A DNA stretch of 64,000 bases from Brachionus koreanus (taxonomy: Eukaryota > Rotifera > Eurotatoria > Ploima > Brachionidae), in NCBI GenBank assembly GCA_016987375.1, contig PJRA01000263.1:2793412-2857411 (forward strand), in the 5' to 3' direction. The position numbers and the translations under genes were made by a program. The notes under the pieces were generated by a model. The model saw nothing but the letters and a program-made list of their open reading frames with translations, searched no databases and was not told the DNA's origin. Below, piece by piece: positions 48,046 to 60,390 of the stretch (position 1 is its first letter; each line of letters starts with the position of its first letter).

Positions 48046-51000
48046 AGTTTTAATTTTTTAAAAAATAAAACAAAAAACCACAAAAATGGCGATAAATCTA
48101 AAGGAAAAAAAAAATAGTTCATTTGGAAAAAAAGGCGGACGTTCGGACATCCTAAATTAAATATTTTATTTTGAGGTTAATTTTTGAATTAAAAATAAAA
48201 AGAAATTGTAGAGAGAAACTAGTTTTCGATACGCCAATGGTATATTTGTTAATTTAATACAGAAAAAATTTTATTTATATTTTTTCTAAAATTATTTGCT
48301 ATTTTAAATATTTAGTTTACAACAAAAAAAAAAATAGAAGATGTTTATAAATCATTTACCTGATTGACTTGAAATAAAAGTGTAATTTGAATATAAGCTT
48401 AAAGCGTGTTAAATAACTGATGATGATGATTCAGAAAAAAATTATTTTTTTTAAGTCGATTTCAAAGAAAATTTTAAAATCGAAAAAAAAAACAAAATTT
48501 TAGTATCTTAAGAATTAAATAGTGGTACCAGGTAGATTTATGGCAACAAAGCAAACCAGTCTTGTATCATTTTTCACATTCAAAATTTTTAGTAATTAGA
48601 AATTTAATATTAAATTTGATTTTATAAAAATAACTTGAAATGAAATAACTTGAAACGTTATTTAATATACTTTTAGTTGGATAATTCTATTTTTAATTTA
48701 ACCAGAAGATATTTATAACAATTTTATAACAAATTAAAAAAATTAGGTCGAAAAGGCAAATTAAAATTTTCTTTTAAATGCTCAATTTCATTCCATTTCA
48801 ATTAACACAGTCTTTTAGCTTTAAAAACTTTCAGTTTTTAATCTAAAAAATATAGCAAATATGCAATGCAATAAAATTACGCATTTAAAATATTTGACTT
48901 TTAAGAGCATAATGAAAATTTTATAAAAAAATTTAACTTTGCCGTTGAAAAAGAATTTTTAAATAGATTTAGAAGAAAATGAAAATATTTATATCAAACA
49001 GTCAGCCTACGACGCGCTTTCTCATCAATAAGGATTCTTAGATTTTTTTTTAAGGTTTGTTAAATATTTAAATCTTCCTGAGGCCTATTGATTTTGTCAG
49101 TTGTCACAAGAAATAATTCAATTACTTGGGCGAATTCAAAAATTATTGGTTTCATGTATTATTCACTAGCAATTGTTCAAGATAAGGAAAAAAATAAAAA
49201 ATATGTCTTAGTAATTAAATTTGAACATTTCCTATTTTAAACAGTATTCTTTTGATTCTGGAAAAAAATTTCGTTAACAATGGACAATTTTCTATGATTG
49301 GTCATTCCACATGGAAAAATTTTAAAACATTTATAAAATCTAAAAATAGAATATTTATACTCAAATCTTTGTTTGAATGTAGGCTTTAAAATTAGATTAT
49401 ATTTCATTTAGAAAAATTTTTATTTACTTCCTTTTTGAAAAAAAAATTGACTCTATATATTCGCTAAATAACTTTTTGAATTAAAATCTGTATATAAAAC
49501 AAAATAAAAGTGGTAAAAAAATGAAATTTTTCAGTTTTATAGAGTGGCCAAGGCTTGTCACACAAGATAACACATGATGCATGGCTAGCTTTTTATTAAG
49601 CCAAATCGATCATGATAAAATTATCTTGCAAAAATTAAAATTAGCAAGGACTGAAAGGTATACAAGTTAACAAGTGTTGCATAAAATTTGTGCTTTTTTT
49701 ATATTTTTTTAAAATACGTAATATTTAAAACTTTAATAGTCTAGACTAAGGATCATGCAATTTTCTCCTAGTTAGCTCATTTTATTTAATTTTCAAAATT
49801 TTACAAATATTTAGATCCACATGGTCCCTATTACCAATGAGAGATTAAATTTAAAAATTCAAGTCTCATAATTTTTTTTTGTTTTTTGTAAGAATTTCAC
49901 TTATTCCTTTTTACGAAAGTTAATTAATTAAAAGCATAATTTAAATTTTAAAATTATCTTCATAATTTGCCAAATTGAAATCATATCCATTACGTCTATC
50001 AAAGTCTAGACAAAAGTGTAAACTCTGCTAAGAAAAAAATATTCAAATACAAAAATAGAATTTGTTTTATTGTTTGCCCTATGAAAGATTTAAAAATAGT
50101 TTTTTAATTAAATTCATAACTAGTTTGTTGTTTTTATCTCTAAAGACCTAAGAGTCAAAATATGATCTTTAAAGCTAGGACCGTTTATTCAATCAGATAT
50201 AATACCTTTTTTAAAGGATTAGTTATCCAAATCCCTTTACAAGATAATTTTACTGAAATTTTAAGTAACTTGGTCAGATCAAATCACCTAATAATTTAAC
50301 TTTTGAAAGGCAAACAATTTATTTCAAAATCTAAATAAATGTGATTAGAATTTGATTACCTAAGATTATGTAATTTAATAAATTTAGTTTTTATTTATAT
50401 ATTAGGAACTCTTGGTCTTAAAATAAAAATCTACACAATTCCAAATTTACTCTTTGTTACAAAATTCTAAATTATATTTTTCTTTTCTTTAAAAAAAGCT
50501 CTAAATCTGTCAAGAGTGAATCGGCTAAAATCATTTTTGTAAAATGGTGTTATTGACATATTGTGCAAAGCAAATTACTCAGAAATTTATGCTTATATAT
50601 TTATTCATCAATTGATAAATATATTAATTGAAATTGTTTTTATTTTCAGAGAGCTTTTATGTTTGATGGATATTGAAATAAGAAATTTCAGCAGATAAAT
50701 TGACCTTTGTAAACTCTAATGCTTTGAACTAATTTAACAGAATTGGAAATTTTATAAAAACAAAATTGATTTCATTTCAGAGACGATAAAAATGAAAAGT
50801 GCCATTTGAATATTTTTGTTTGATTAATTAAAAGTCTTACTAAATGCGTAAAAACCCATGCGAATATTACAAAATTCTTGATTTACAAATTGATCCAGCT
50901 TTTAGACTGCTTTTTGCTTCTTAATTAGAAAATTTAGTTAATTTTGTAAACTTGTTTAATTTTTTCCCTACTCATTGTTTTGGCTAACTGATATTGAAGT

Positions 51001-54000
51001 AAAATTTAAAAACAAATAATTTTTGAAACAATATGAATATTTTATTAAAATTTTCTAACTTGTAGTAATTTTATACTAAATCGTTTTACTTTGGTCTTAT
51101 AAAACAAAATATATAGCAAAAATTCTTTTTAAATTGTCTCTATAAGGTTTAAGGGTATCAAAGAATTTTATTAATTCCGGACTTTTGTCATAAGCATAAA
51201 AAGCGGAAAATTAAATTTAATTTATTTAATCCTTAAAATTATTTTTGAACAAAGAAATTTGAGTCAGCTATATTAGACAAATTTTAATTAAACAAACAAC
51301 CCACTTGAAACGGGCAAGGCATATTTCCGAATTTAAAAATGTTGAATAATTTGAAATTTTTATTAGAGTGTAAAATTTAGCGACTGTCTAATCTTTCAAT
51401 TAAATTTTAAAAAATATGTCAAAATGACTCAGCGTCTCTTAATTAATCAGAAATGTTAAATCTAAAATTTTGTTTATTCTTACTTAAAAATCAAACAAAC
51501 GTAAATCTGCAATACAAATATTATTATTTTGAAAATTTAATTATAAAAATTTTTAATTTTCATTATTAAATAAACATGATGATTTATCTTGGTTTAACTT
51601 TAATAATTTAATTAGTTTTCCCTTGAGTGAATGCCGTAATTCGGCGGCATTAAAATTACCTCTCTAAAAATCGATTTTTAGAAAATCCTTTTGTTTACCT
51701 AATATTCTTTGTTTGCTAAAAGTTTAAATTATTAATTCAAAAGACTAAATATAAATAATCACATTTTAAACTGACACGTTTTAAAAAACTATTCTTAAAA
51801 TGTTGACTATCTTCAGTTTAAATATTAGCTTTCAAAATGCTTGATAAAATTTTATTTAACTTCAGGAAATAGAACACAAAATTTTAATTCTTTAGAAATT
51901 TTTTTTTACAACTGAAAAATCTTAATTAAGTACCAATACCAAATCCAAGATTTGTAATCGTTAAGTAAACCTATTGAATTAAGTAGAAAATATTGAAATA
52001 TAACCGAAATTCTAAATTCTAAATTTATTACAAAAAAAAATTTTTTTGTGATGAATTTTTTTATTTCTAAACCGAAATTTCCAATTTATTTCATAAAACG
52101 ATAAATTTATATAACAGACTATAAATCCACATTTAATTTGAAAAATCATACTCACTTTTGGTATTATATTATATTATTTAAAAAAGCTCAATTAGCTGCT
52201 TAAAAATATCTAACGCCTTCGAAAAAAATTAGTCTTCAAAAAAAATCAGACTATTTTAATTTAGGAAATATCAAGTTATAAAGTTTATTGCATTTTTCAT
52301 ATTTTCCTGTTCCACTTAGCTCAAATTTACATCATTTACCCATTTAATAATTAAGAATTGATTGAAAATAACAAGATTAATTTGAAAAATTATCCAGCCT
52401 TTTTCAAATTTGAAATACAACAAAATATTTTGCATCATTCTCAGTCTGTTGAGAAAACTAACCCATCATTTTTATTAAAATACATGTTAGCTCCAAATTT
52501 AAAGAATACGGATAAAAAATATTCTTTTAATGGACTATAATTTTTAAAAATACAAATTTAATTTTAGAAAATATTTTTATATTAAATTTGAGTATGTAAT
52601 CATGATATTTGGATCTTTATATTTTTTTGTAATACTATTTTTCAATTAGACTACTAGTATTGTCTTCTAAATGACTATTGTCTTCATTTTTTAATAATTC
52701 GAGTATTTTGTTGTATTGTTGAAACAAAATTCATTACTTGGATTAAATTACAAAAATTGAAAAAAATATTTTTTTAGCCATTAATTAACCTATCTACAAT
52801 TGTCATTTTATAAATATAAAAATTTACTTGCGTCACTAAATAGGATCTCAATTTACAGTTAATTTTTAGTCAGTCAGATTTTCCGTTAAAAAAATTTTTA
52901 TTTTTGAATTTTTTTTTAAAAAATTTTCCAAGTTCTTTTTTTGACGAAAATCAAAACATTTTTTCACATTTTCATAGACTGCATACGACTGGAACAACTT
53001 TAATTGATTAAAAATTTTAATTAGTTAAGTGTTTACATATTTAATGATATTTAACCTGTGGTAATTTTTGGCACAAGACCCCGATAAAAGCCTCTTAGGC
53101 TTTCATTACGCCAAATATGTATCAGTAATTTTCTAATTTTCTCATCGTATCATGACTTGTGGAATTCATTTAGGACTTCCTGAGCTTATTAACAAGTTAA
53201 CCGATAATGGATAAATGATCAATTTTCAACAAATTATACTTGTTGTTAAATAGCAAAATTTGTATGGGCTGATTATCTTTCATTTGATATTTTTTTCATG
53301 TAGAATCATTCTTGAAATTATTCCTTTATTATTGCTAAACAAAATATATATACATACTTGATAAACTAAAATATCAGTTCGACCATAAAGTTTAATTTCT
53401 AATGTTTAAAAAAGCCTTTTCAGAATATTTTTAAATTTTTTTCAATTCAATATATGAGCTGATATGTTGATATAAAATACACAAACCTATATTGAATTTA
53501 TACCTCCAAAAGTAGAATTGTTGATTGAATCCAGCTATAGAATTTGCACAGAATTGTTCAAAAACATTTGCTTCTAGATTTTTGTTTCTAACAAGGTCTG
53601 TTTGAGCTAAAATCAAGGGCAATGTGAAATCGTAGTACAAAAATTACAATAAAAAAAGAAAAACTATATAATTTTTTTTCTAATTGCGCAAAAATGGTCC
53701 TGTAAACAGTACAATATTGTACAAGTTTGTACAAATGAATTCAAAATTCTGCAATTACTCTTCATTTTTTCTGTAAAATGCACATCATTAATATACCACA
53801 GATTTTTCAGGTATGTCGATAAATTCCATTTAAAAAAAATAAAGCTTAATTAGTTTTTAAACTTAATAAATTTAAAAATTAAAAAGGAAAATCTTTTTGA
53901 AATTTTGATATTAAATATCCTAATTTTTGTTTAGAGTCAAATCAACAGAGTTTATACTGGCTTAATTTATTTTTTTTTATTCTATTCAATCATAATAAAT

Positions 54001-54125
54001 TTATGTTTAAATCACTGCCAAAGTCATGGCTTTTTTAAAAGTTTTTTTTTTGTTGAAATATTAGAGGAGTTTTTAATTTCGACTGGTTAGTGTCAGAGTT
54101 GTTTAAAAGTACAAGTCCTGACTTT
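48046..54125. other. 6-kb AT-rich region without recognised genes
   Basis: Scattered short open frames (52358-52540 plus, 53431-53640 minus) have no family resemblance and no flanking exons that I could join. A 7-bp hairpin (AATGCCG/CGGCATT) sits near 51629-51650 and a GTACAATATTGTAC palindrome near 53709. No complete transposon or RNA gene seen. Confidence 0.45.
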
Positions 54126-54706
54126 NNNNNNNNNNNNNNNNNNNNNNNNNNNNNNNNNNNNNNNNNNNNNNNNNNNNNNNNNNNNNNNNNNNNNNNNNNN
54201 NNNNNNNNNNNNNNNNNNNNNNNNNNNNNNNNNNNNNNNNNNNNNNNNNNNNNNNNNNNNNNNNNNNNNNNNNNNNNNNNNNNNNNNNNNNNNNNNNNNN
54301 NNNNNNNNNNNNNNNNNNNNNNNNNNNNNNNNNNNNNNNNNNNNNNNNNNNNNNNNNNNNNNNNNNNNNNNNNNNNNNNNNNNNNNNNNNNNNNNNNNNN
54401 NNNNNNNNNNNNNNNNNNNNNNNNNNNNNNNNNNNNNNNNNNNNNNNNNNNNNNNNNNNNNNNNNNNNNNNNNNNNNNNNNNNNNNNNNNNNNNNNNNNN
54501 NNNNNNNNNNNNNNNNNNNNNNNNNNNNNNNNNNNNNNNNNNNNNNNNNNNNNNNNNNNNNNNNNNNNNNNNNNNNNNNNNNNNNNNNNNNNNNNNNNNN
54601 NNNNNNNNNNNNNNNNNNNNNNNNNNNNNNNNNNNNNNNNNNNNNNNNNNNNNNNNNNNNNNNNNNNNNNNNNNNNNNNNNNNNNNNNNNNNNNNNNNNN
54701 NNNNNN
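54126..54706. other. Assembly gap (run of N)
   Basis: 581 undetermined bases. The left edge ends in AGTACAAGTCCTGACTTT. Related AGTC/GACT-rich sequence appears in inverted orientation at 55328 onward, so the missing part may be repetitive. Confidence 0.99.
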
Positions 54707-54920
54707 GGTTTTTTTTTGCGAAACTAAAAAATTTCCTTCGTTTTAATGGTGATTTTAGGACGCTTGAATCGGATTCATTGCTGATTGTACTTAAAGGCCG
54801 TCTATTTGAACTTGAAGAAGCGTGCTCTATAGCCTGAGATTGATTAACGTTTAAATTGAAATCATCATTTGTCGACGCTGCATTTTTCTCTCTAGGGCTC
54901 ATTTTTGACAATTTTTCCAT
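54707..54920 (-). CDS. Partial gene of unknown function entering the gap
   Basis: An open minus-strand frame starts with ATG at 54920 and runs 71 codons into the undetermined bases. The N-terminus reads MEKLSKMSPREKNAASTNDD, and later LSTISNESDSSVLKSPLKRR. It is hydrophilic, Ser/Asn-rich and ends in a basic patch. Amino-acid balance looks more like real coding sequence than the surrounding AT-driven frames. The frame cannot be followed after the gap: on the far side only ten codons remain before a stop, and this may be another exon or another frame. It could be the N-terminus of a nuclear or cytoskeletal protein, or an ORF inside a transposon spanning the gap. Confidence 0.4.
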
Positions 54921-54987
54921 GAGTTGGTTTTTTAATTTATTTAAAATTCTTAATTTTTTTACCTCGTCTATAATTTAAAATTTAAAA

Positions 54988-55107
54988 GTGGGTAGGGAGC
55001 ATGCTCATCATGCATGACTTACTTCGTTCCTGCAACCCTGTAACAGTCACCGTGATCCCTAAACACGGACCTAAGTAGCATGTACTCAGGCGTACTTTGT
55101 GCCCACC
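54988..55107. other. GC-richer islet of unknown nature
   Basis: About 120 bases, visibly richer in G and C than the flanks, starting GTGGGTAGGGAGC and ending TTTGTGCCCAC. The ends are loosely complementary (GTGGG with CCCAC). It contains CATGCTCATCATGCATGA and ACCGTGATCCC. There is no open frame beyond about 40 codons. A SINE, MITE or small structured RNA are all possible; I cannot choose. Confidence 0.4.
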
Positions 55108-55324
55108 TTCATATTTTTTTTAAATTATTTTTTGCTTATATATTTAACAATTACATTATTTTTAGCGGGTTTTAGCGAGTAATTTTTATTTGAAATTTGA
55201 ATTTGAAAGATTTTGTATTAATTTAAAGATGGTGCTTAAAATTTTTAATTTTTTGAAATCGCAATGTTTTAGAAATTAGAATGTTTTTTGTTTTTGAAAA
55301 TTTTTAAATTTTAAAATTTAATTT

Positions 55325-55440
55325 AAAGTCAAGACTTGTACTTTTTAAATTTTTCCAAAAAGTCAAAGTCAAGACTTTGACTTTGACTTTTTAATGACTT
55401 GTTGAGACTTTTTTTCTGACTTTTGTACATGTCTGGTTAA
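55325..55440. repeat. AAGTC/GACTT-rich palindromic repeat
   Basis: Contains many copies of AAAGTC and GACTTT in both orientations, including a near-perfect palindrome at 55357-55393. The first block, AAAGTCAAGACTTGTACTTT, is the reverse complement (one mismatch) of the sequence just left of the assembly gap (about 54105-54125). The two could be the ends of one element. Confidence 0.75.
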
Positions 55441-55924
55441 AGTTAATATTAGATAATCAATAATGATATATTTTGGAGTATATTTACTCTATTCACATTT
55501 GATCTTATATTTTTAGTGAATTTTCAGTATAAGTTTTTTCAATTTTTTACGCTGTTTATTGTTTTATATAGATCATCTTTATTCAGATTCTATTGAATTG
55601 CTATAATTGAAGCAAAATCAAAGATAAATGAACAAAGATTCAATTTTTCTATCGTAAGTATTCTATCATTCTATTTAGTAACCTTTATCTTCAATTTTCT
55701 CAAACATTTAATTCTTCTTTGCAAAATTTTCAAATCAAGTTTTAAATATGATCAGATAATCGGACACGGCTAAAATTTTAGAAAGTTATAAGCATATTAT
55801 CTTGTTTTTTTTTTAAGTATGGTTCTGGATTAGTGCATTGCTCTAGCCCTTCAAGCGCACCTAGCTTTTAAGAAATTTGAAGAAAAAATTGCCTTAGTAA
55901 AAGAGTCATAAATAGTGATGCAAT
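55441..55924. other. AT-rich spacer
   Basis: No gene or repeat recognised between the GACTT repeat and the LINE shred. Confidence 0.4.
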
Positions 55925-56235
55925 GGTATATAAACTTAATAATCACTTCAAGTTCCTAAAAGATATGAAAGCTGATAAAACTGCTGGGGTTGATGATATA
56001 GATCGAAAAAAAATTTTTTTCTGAACTAGCTATGTCGTTTTATCTAATATTTACAAAATCAATAGAAGCTGGAGAAATACCAAATCTATGTTACAAGTGG
56101 TGTACCACAAGGTTTTGTTTTAGGACCGACTTTATTTAATACATTTATCAATGATTTAAGTTAAGACTTGTCAAGCGAATGTGAAAATTATGTTGATGAT
56201 ATAAAAATTTTTGATGTATCTTTCATATACAATGG
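55925..56235 (+). pseudogene. LINE RT fragment with internal deletion
   Basis: The plus strand reads FLKDMKADKTAGVDDI (family DKSPGPDGI), SIEAGEIPN, then directly VTSGVPQGFVLGPTLFNTFI and NYVDDIKIFDV (catalytic YVDD kept). The AFD block between them is missing, so an internal deletion removed one catalytic Asp. Stops are present. Confidence 0.82.
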
Positions 56236-56370
56236 TCATGATCATTTATTTTTGAAGTAATTTGTTCTTAAAAGTTAAAAAAGATTGTAAATAAAAAAAA
56301 AAGAACATAATAAAATATTTATAATTAATAATATTTTAAGAGATTTTTTATAAATCGCCATCGTTAGCTT

Positions 56371-59335
56371 CCCAGTCAACAAAAAAGCGATGTCTTCATG
56401 TATGTTTCATATATGAATCATCTCATTTTTTTTGATTGAAATATGTTTTTGGATTAAAAAGGGCCATGAAAATCGATACCACAAATTTTTAATTTTTACC
56501 CTTATTATTTAATAAAATACCCAATTATTAAATAGAAATCCACTATTTTTTAATTATTGATACTTATCCATTAAAAATTACACTTTTTTTTAAAAAATGA
56601 AAACTAATTACCTAAATTTTTTATCTTAGACAGTTTTTAATTGATGGCAATATAAAAAGTAAATTTTTGAAATGTAAAAATGTTTGTATGATTTTAAAAT
56701 GTCAGATTCTGCGAGCATTATTGAAAATCAGTTTGATGATACAGCGGATGACGCTGAAACAATACCAAAAATAAAAGAAGTACTGCTAAAACTTATGAAT
56801 ATATTCAAGAATGGAATCATTGGAAGAGTTTAAAAGATCAATCAAAAACTACCAATTTGATAACATTATTTGAAATTTTCACGAAACTAACCGACTTGCC
56901 GACAGTGATAAACACGTTTTCAATTGCCGTTTTCGCAAAAAAGGTTGCAAAAAAACAATAAATTTCGAAACAAAAACTGGAAAAACATGTGGCAAAGTAT
57001 ATGTCTCCGACAACGAACATTCAAATCATCCAAACGAAAAAGAATTTACAAGAATACCTGAAAAAAAGATAATATCTCGAAAGTTTGATAAAAGAAGGTA
57101 TTCAACCACCAACTGATAATCAAATTCAATATATTATCAAATTTGAATATTTGGCAATTCCAAATCAAGAATTTCGCATTTTTTTAACAACCAAACGACT
57201 GATAAAATTCGCTGAAAAAAGTCAACACTTATTGAGCGACGCAACTTAATAACTGACTTACGAAAATTTGCCGATTATTACTGGTGGTACAACTGATCGA
57301 AGTAAGCAACTACATCCAATCGGAATTGCAGTGACCAGAAAAGAGACCGAAAAAGATTTCGAATTTTTTTTCTCGTCAATCAAAGAAACATATAAAAAGT
57401 ATACCAAAAACCGATCGAATTTACAACATTGATAGCAGATAACGCAGCTGCAATTACCAATGGTTTCAAGCGTGTTTTCGACCTGAAATTAAGAGTCAAC
57501 TGCTGGGCTCATGTCTATCGCAATATTCAAAAACATATGAAATCAATCAGTGTAATTCAAATGGGTAGAATTCTCGAAGACATTAAGCAAATTCAAAAGA
57601 TTTTCGATGCAAATTTATTTTTAAGCTAACAAATTATTCAAAGAAAAGTGGGAAAAAGTAACTGGTTCTTCAATCAAGATTTTTTTAGACTATTTCCAAG
57701 ATCAATGGTGTCAAGAAGGGCAAAACGGATGGTTTGAAGGTTATGCACGAGGACTACCGAGTACAAGTAATGCTCTTGAATCTACCCACGACAAAATCAA
57801 GACCGCTTTGAATAAAAAAAGGTTTGACTTGATCCCTTTTTTGAATGAGTGTTGTGAGAATATTCTTAAAGAGTGGACAATCGAGCGTTCACCTTCATTA
57901 ACTTTGATTAATCCAATTACTTACGAAGTAAAGTTGGTCCAAAATTTAAATCAAAAAGAATTCAACTATTTTCCAATAATTGAAAATTCGGATCTAGTCG
58001 AAGCTTATAAATGGAATTGTCAAAACAAGACGGTTATACATTTGAGAGAAGACAACTATTTTTATATAAACGTAGACGAAAAAACCGAGATTTCAAAAGA
58101 AATCTGTAAAGTTTTTAATCAATAATTGATCGAGAAAAACTGGACAAATTTTGACGAAATGTATTTTTAGCGTTCATAAAGTAAAATATGATGAAAATGA
58201 AAATTAAGTAGTTGTAATTGTTGGTATTGGCTGAAAAATTACAAGTGTCATCATCAAATAGCGATCGCAGCTCGTAAAAAAAAGTGCAATTTTGACTCTG
58301 TTGGAATGGACATTCCGATCCAATCAAATCGTAAAAAAGGAAAGCCGTTAAAAACTGCTGGAGCTTTGAAAAAACAACCAAATGAGACACATGGTTCAAA
58401 TGCTGTTCAAAAAGGCATCGAATCTGATGAGTCTGGGGTTGATGAAGAAGAATCTGTTCCAAAAAGAGCAAGAATCGAGTTAAAAAATCAAGACACAGAA
58501 TCATGTGAACAATGGGGCGTACAAATGAGGAAAAGACGTTACTGGGCCTGTCCTAATAAATGTGAAAAAAAATAAAACAATTAGTGCCACATTAACAAAA
58601 AAATTATTTTTTCTTAATTTTTATTGTCAATTTAATCAATTTGGAGTCGATTAATAAAAATTAGTTACTTTTTTTAATTTTTATGATTTTTTTTTATTTA
58701 GTGGTTTTTTAATAAAATTGGGGTGAAATCTCTGCTTCATTTTTAAATCATTTCGTCGTTTATTTTTATTCGTTATTATAATTTGATCATAAGAAAAATT
58801 TTCTTTTCAAACAGTTATTTAAGCAAACAAAATTTGAAGAACTGAATGCGTTTGTCTTCAATACACAAAAAGCTGCGAGACAATTATGCCGTTATCTTGT
58901 TATTGTTTTGATCAATTGTATTTTTAGAATATACAGAATGACTTTTTACGAGGAGAAAATTACTAAAAAATGTGAAATCCCATCACCAAACTCGTAACGA
59001 CTCTTGGATTCATCTTTGGACCAAAATATCACAACATCGGCTAAAAAAAATTATCTATTCTTTGTTTCGAAGTTTTATCTTTTCTTAAATTAACTGACTT
59101 AGAATTTTCTAACTTATCGATATGGAAACCGTCTTCAGGTTTAAAAAATTATTTAAAACATAAAAATATTTTTTTATAATAATATAAAAATTTTATTAAA
59201 TAAAATAATGATTTAATCGATTATTTTGGATGAAATATTCAAATTTTCATTGAATTACGATGAAATTGTTCCTAACTAATTAATGATTCATCTATCAATT
59301 TTCATCGATTAATCATCGTTTATTTTGTGACTGGG
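56371..59335 (+). mobile_element. MULE-type DNA transposon with terminal inverted repeats
   Basis: The left end starts CCCAGTCAACAAAAAAGCGA at 56371. The right end, read in complement from 59335, starts CCCAGTCACAAAATAAACGA. The match extends to CGATG in both. The element is 2965 bp and encloses the transposase remnant. Flanks (TTAGCTT left, TTAGATA right) hint at a diverged target duplication but are not identical. Confidence 0.78.
56699..58575 (+). pseudogene. MULE transposase with FLYWCH-like zinc finger, frameshifted
   Basis: Read over several frames. After a short acidic start (MSDSASIIENQFDD), one frame gives NCRFRKKGCKKTINFETK, then VYVSDNEHSNHP, a C2H2-type FLYWCH/WRKY-GCM1-like finger. 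The MULE domain follows: LLSDAT (first catalytic Asp), ENLPIITGGTTDRSKQLHPI, TLIADNAAAITNGF (second Asp), NCWAHVYRNI, then GYARGLPSTSNALESTHDKI (catalytic Glu). An open segment at 57808-58125 continues the C-terminal part. The last open frame, up to 58575, holds SNRKKGKPLKTAGAL, the basic tail usual in these proteins, and an acidic stretch. Several stops and frameshifts (near 56830, 57250, 57430 and 57630) disable it. All catalytic residues remain visible, so decay is fairly recent. The function would have been cut-and-paste transposition of the enclosing element. Confidence 0.87.
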
Positions 59336-60390
59336 TTAGATAAAAAAGAAAATAATCGCTTTTTATGGGTAAGTTCTCTAAAACTAAAATCCATGAACTG
59401 ATGGATAATTATAATTTAATAAGTATAATTTTAATACTGTAGAAATCCGATTATAGACATCTCACTTATATAGAAAATGAATTATTTTAGTTTTATCATA
59501 GTGGTATTCTTTTTTTTAACTTTTTAAGATGAGGTTGAGTTGTTCTTCTAAAAATGATCATCAGCTTCGACACGTCTTGAACTGCATTTTTCATTTCTTT
59601 CTTAAATTTTTAAATATCACTGCATTTCGACAAATTCACTCATGTGTGGGTAGGACTTTTGAATGTCTTCTCAAATAACAAATGATCATTTGAAATTAAA
59701 TCAGGGTATACAAAAACATATTCGCTGCCAAAAATCTTTGAGGACAACAACAACTAACTTTTCTTCATTATTATTGAGTCAAATTTTTTAAATTCATTTT
59801 CCAAAATTTTAAGTAACTATAATCTGCTATTATATTTATTGTTCAAAAGGCCAAAATCTTGACCAATACTAACTCTTTATTACTACTTTGATCATAATTC
59901 CAATCTACATTAAAATTATCAATTATTAATGGTTTACTTCAGCTTTTCTTGGAATCATTGAAATTTTTCTTGAAAGGAAGTCTGTTAGGCTATTTTGTTT
60001 TCTGGGCTTGTATGCTTTTGTTTGCTAGTTTAAAACAAAATTGTAATAGGCAAAAAACTATCTAAAGCATTTGTTTCTTTTTTTTCTTATTTTTTATCTG
60101 AATTTTTTAGCATCGTCTTTAAGGCGTTAATTTGAATAATGAATGAAATAAAAATAAAATTATCCCTAATAAAATTTATTAATAGTTATAAAAGTGAAAA
60201 TTTGTTAAAAAATTAATTTCATAACCAAATTTATAAACAAAATCTATTATTTATTTTATACTTGTAGCAGTAATTAAAAAATATTGGTTGATGTCAAATT
60301 TTATCATTTAGTCTAAAAAAAACTTCATATTATTAAAATTTGAAAATTTGATAACAGAAAATTTTCTTCAACTTTGAAATTTTACATTGG
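59336..60390. other. AT-rich spacer, 3' flank of UGDH
   Basis: No coding sequence recognised. A region near 59520-59720 is slightly less AT-rich but gives no family match on either strand. Confidence 0.4.

Noticed and set aside
53431..53640. 69-codon minus-strand frame with plausible-looking residues (FCANSIAGFNQQFYFWRYKF)
   Set aside because: No family match and no adjoining exons could be joined in phase; treated as chance or an unresolvable relic.
59520..59720. Possible mariner or other transposase remnant
   Set aside because: Slightly richer composition, but no catalytic block or recognisable motif could be read on either strand.
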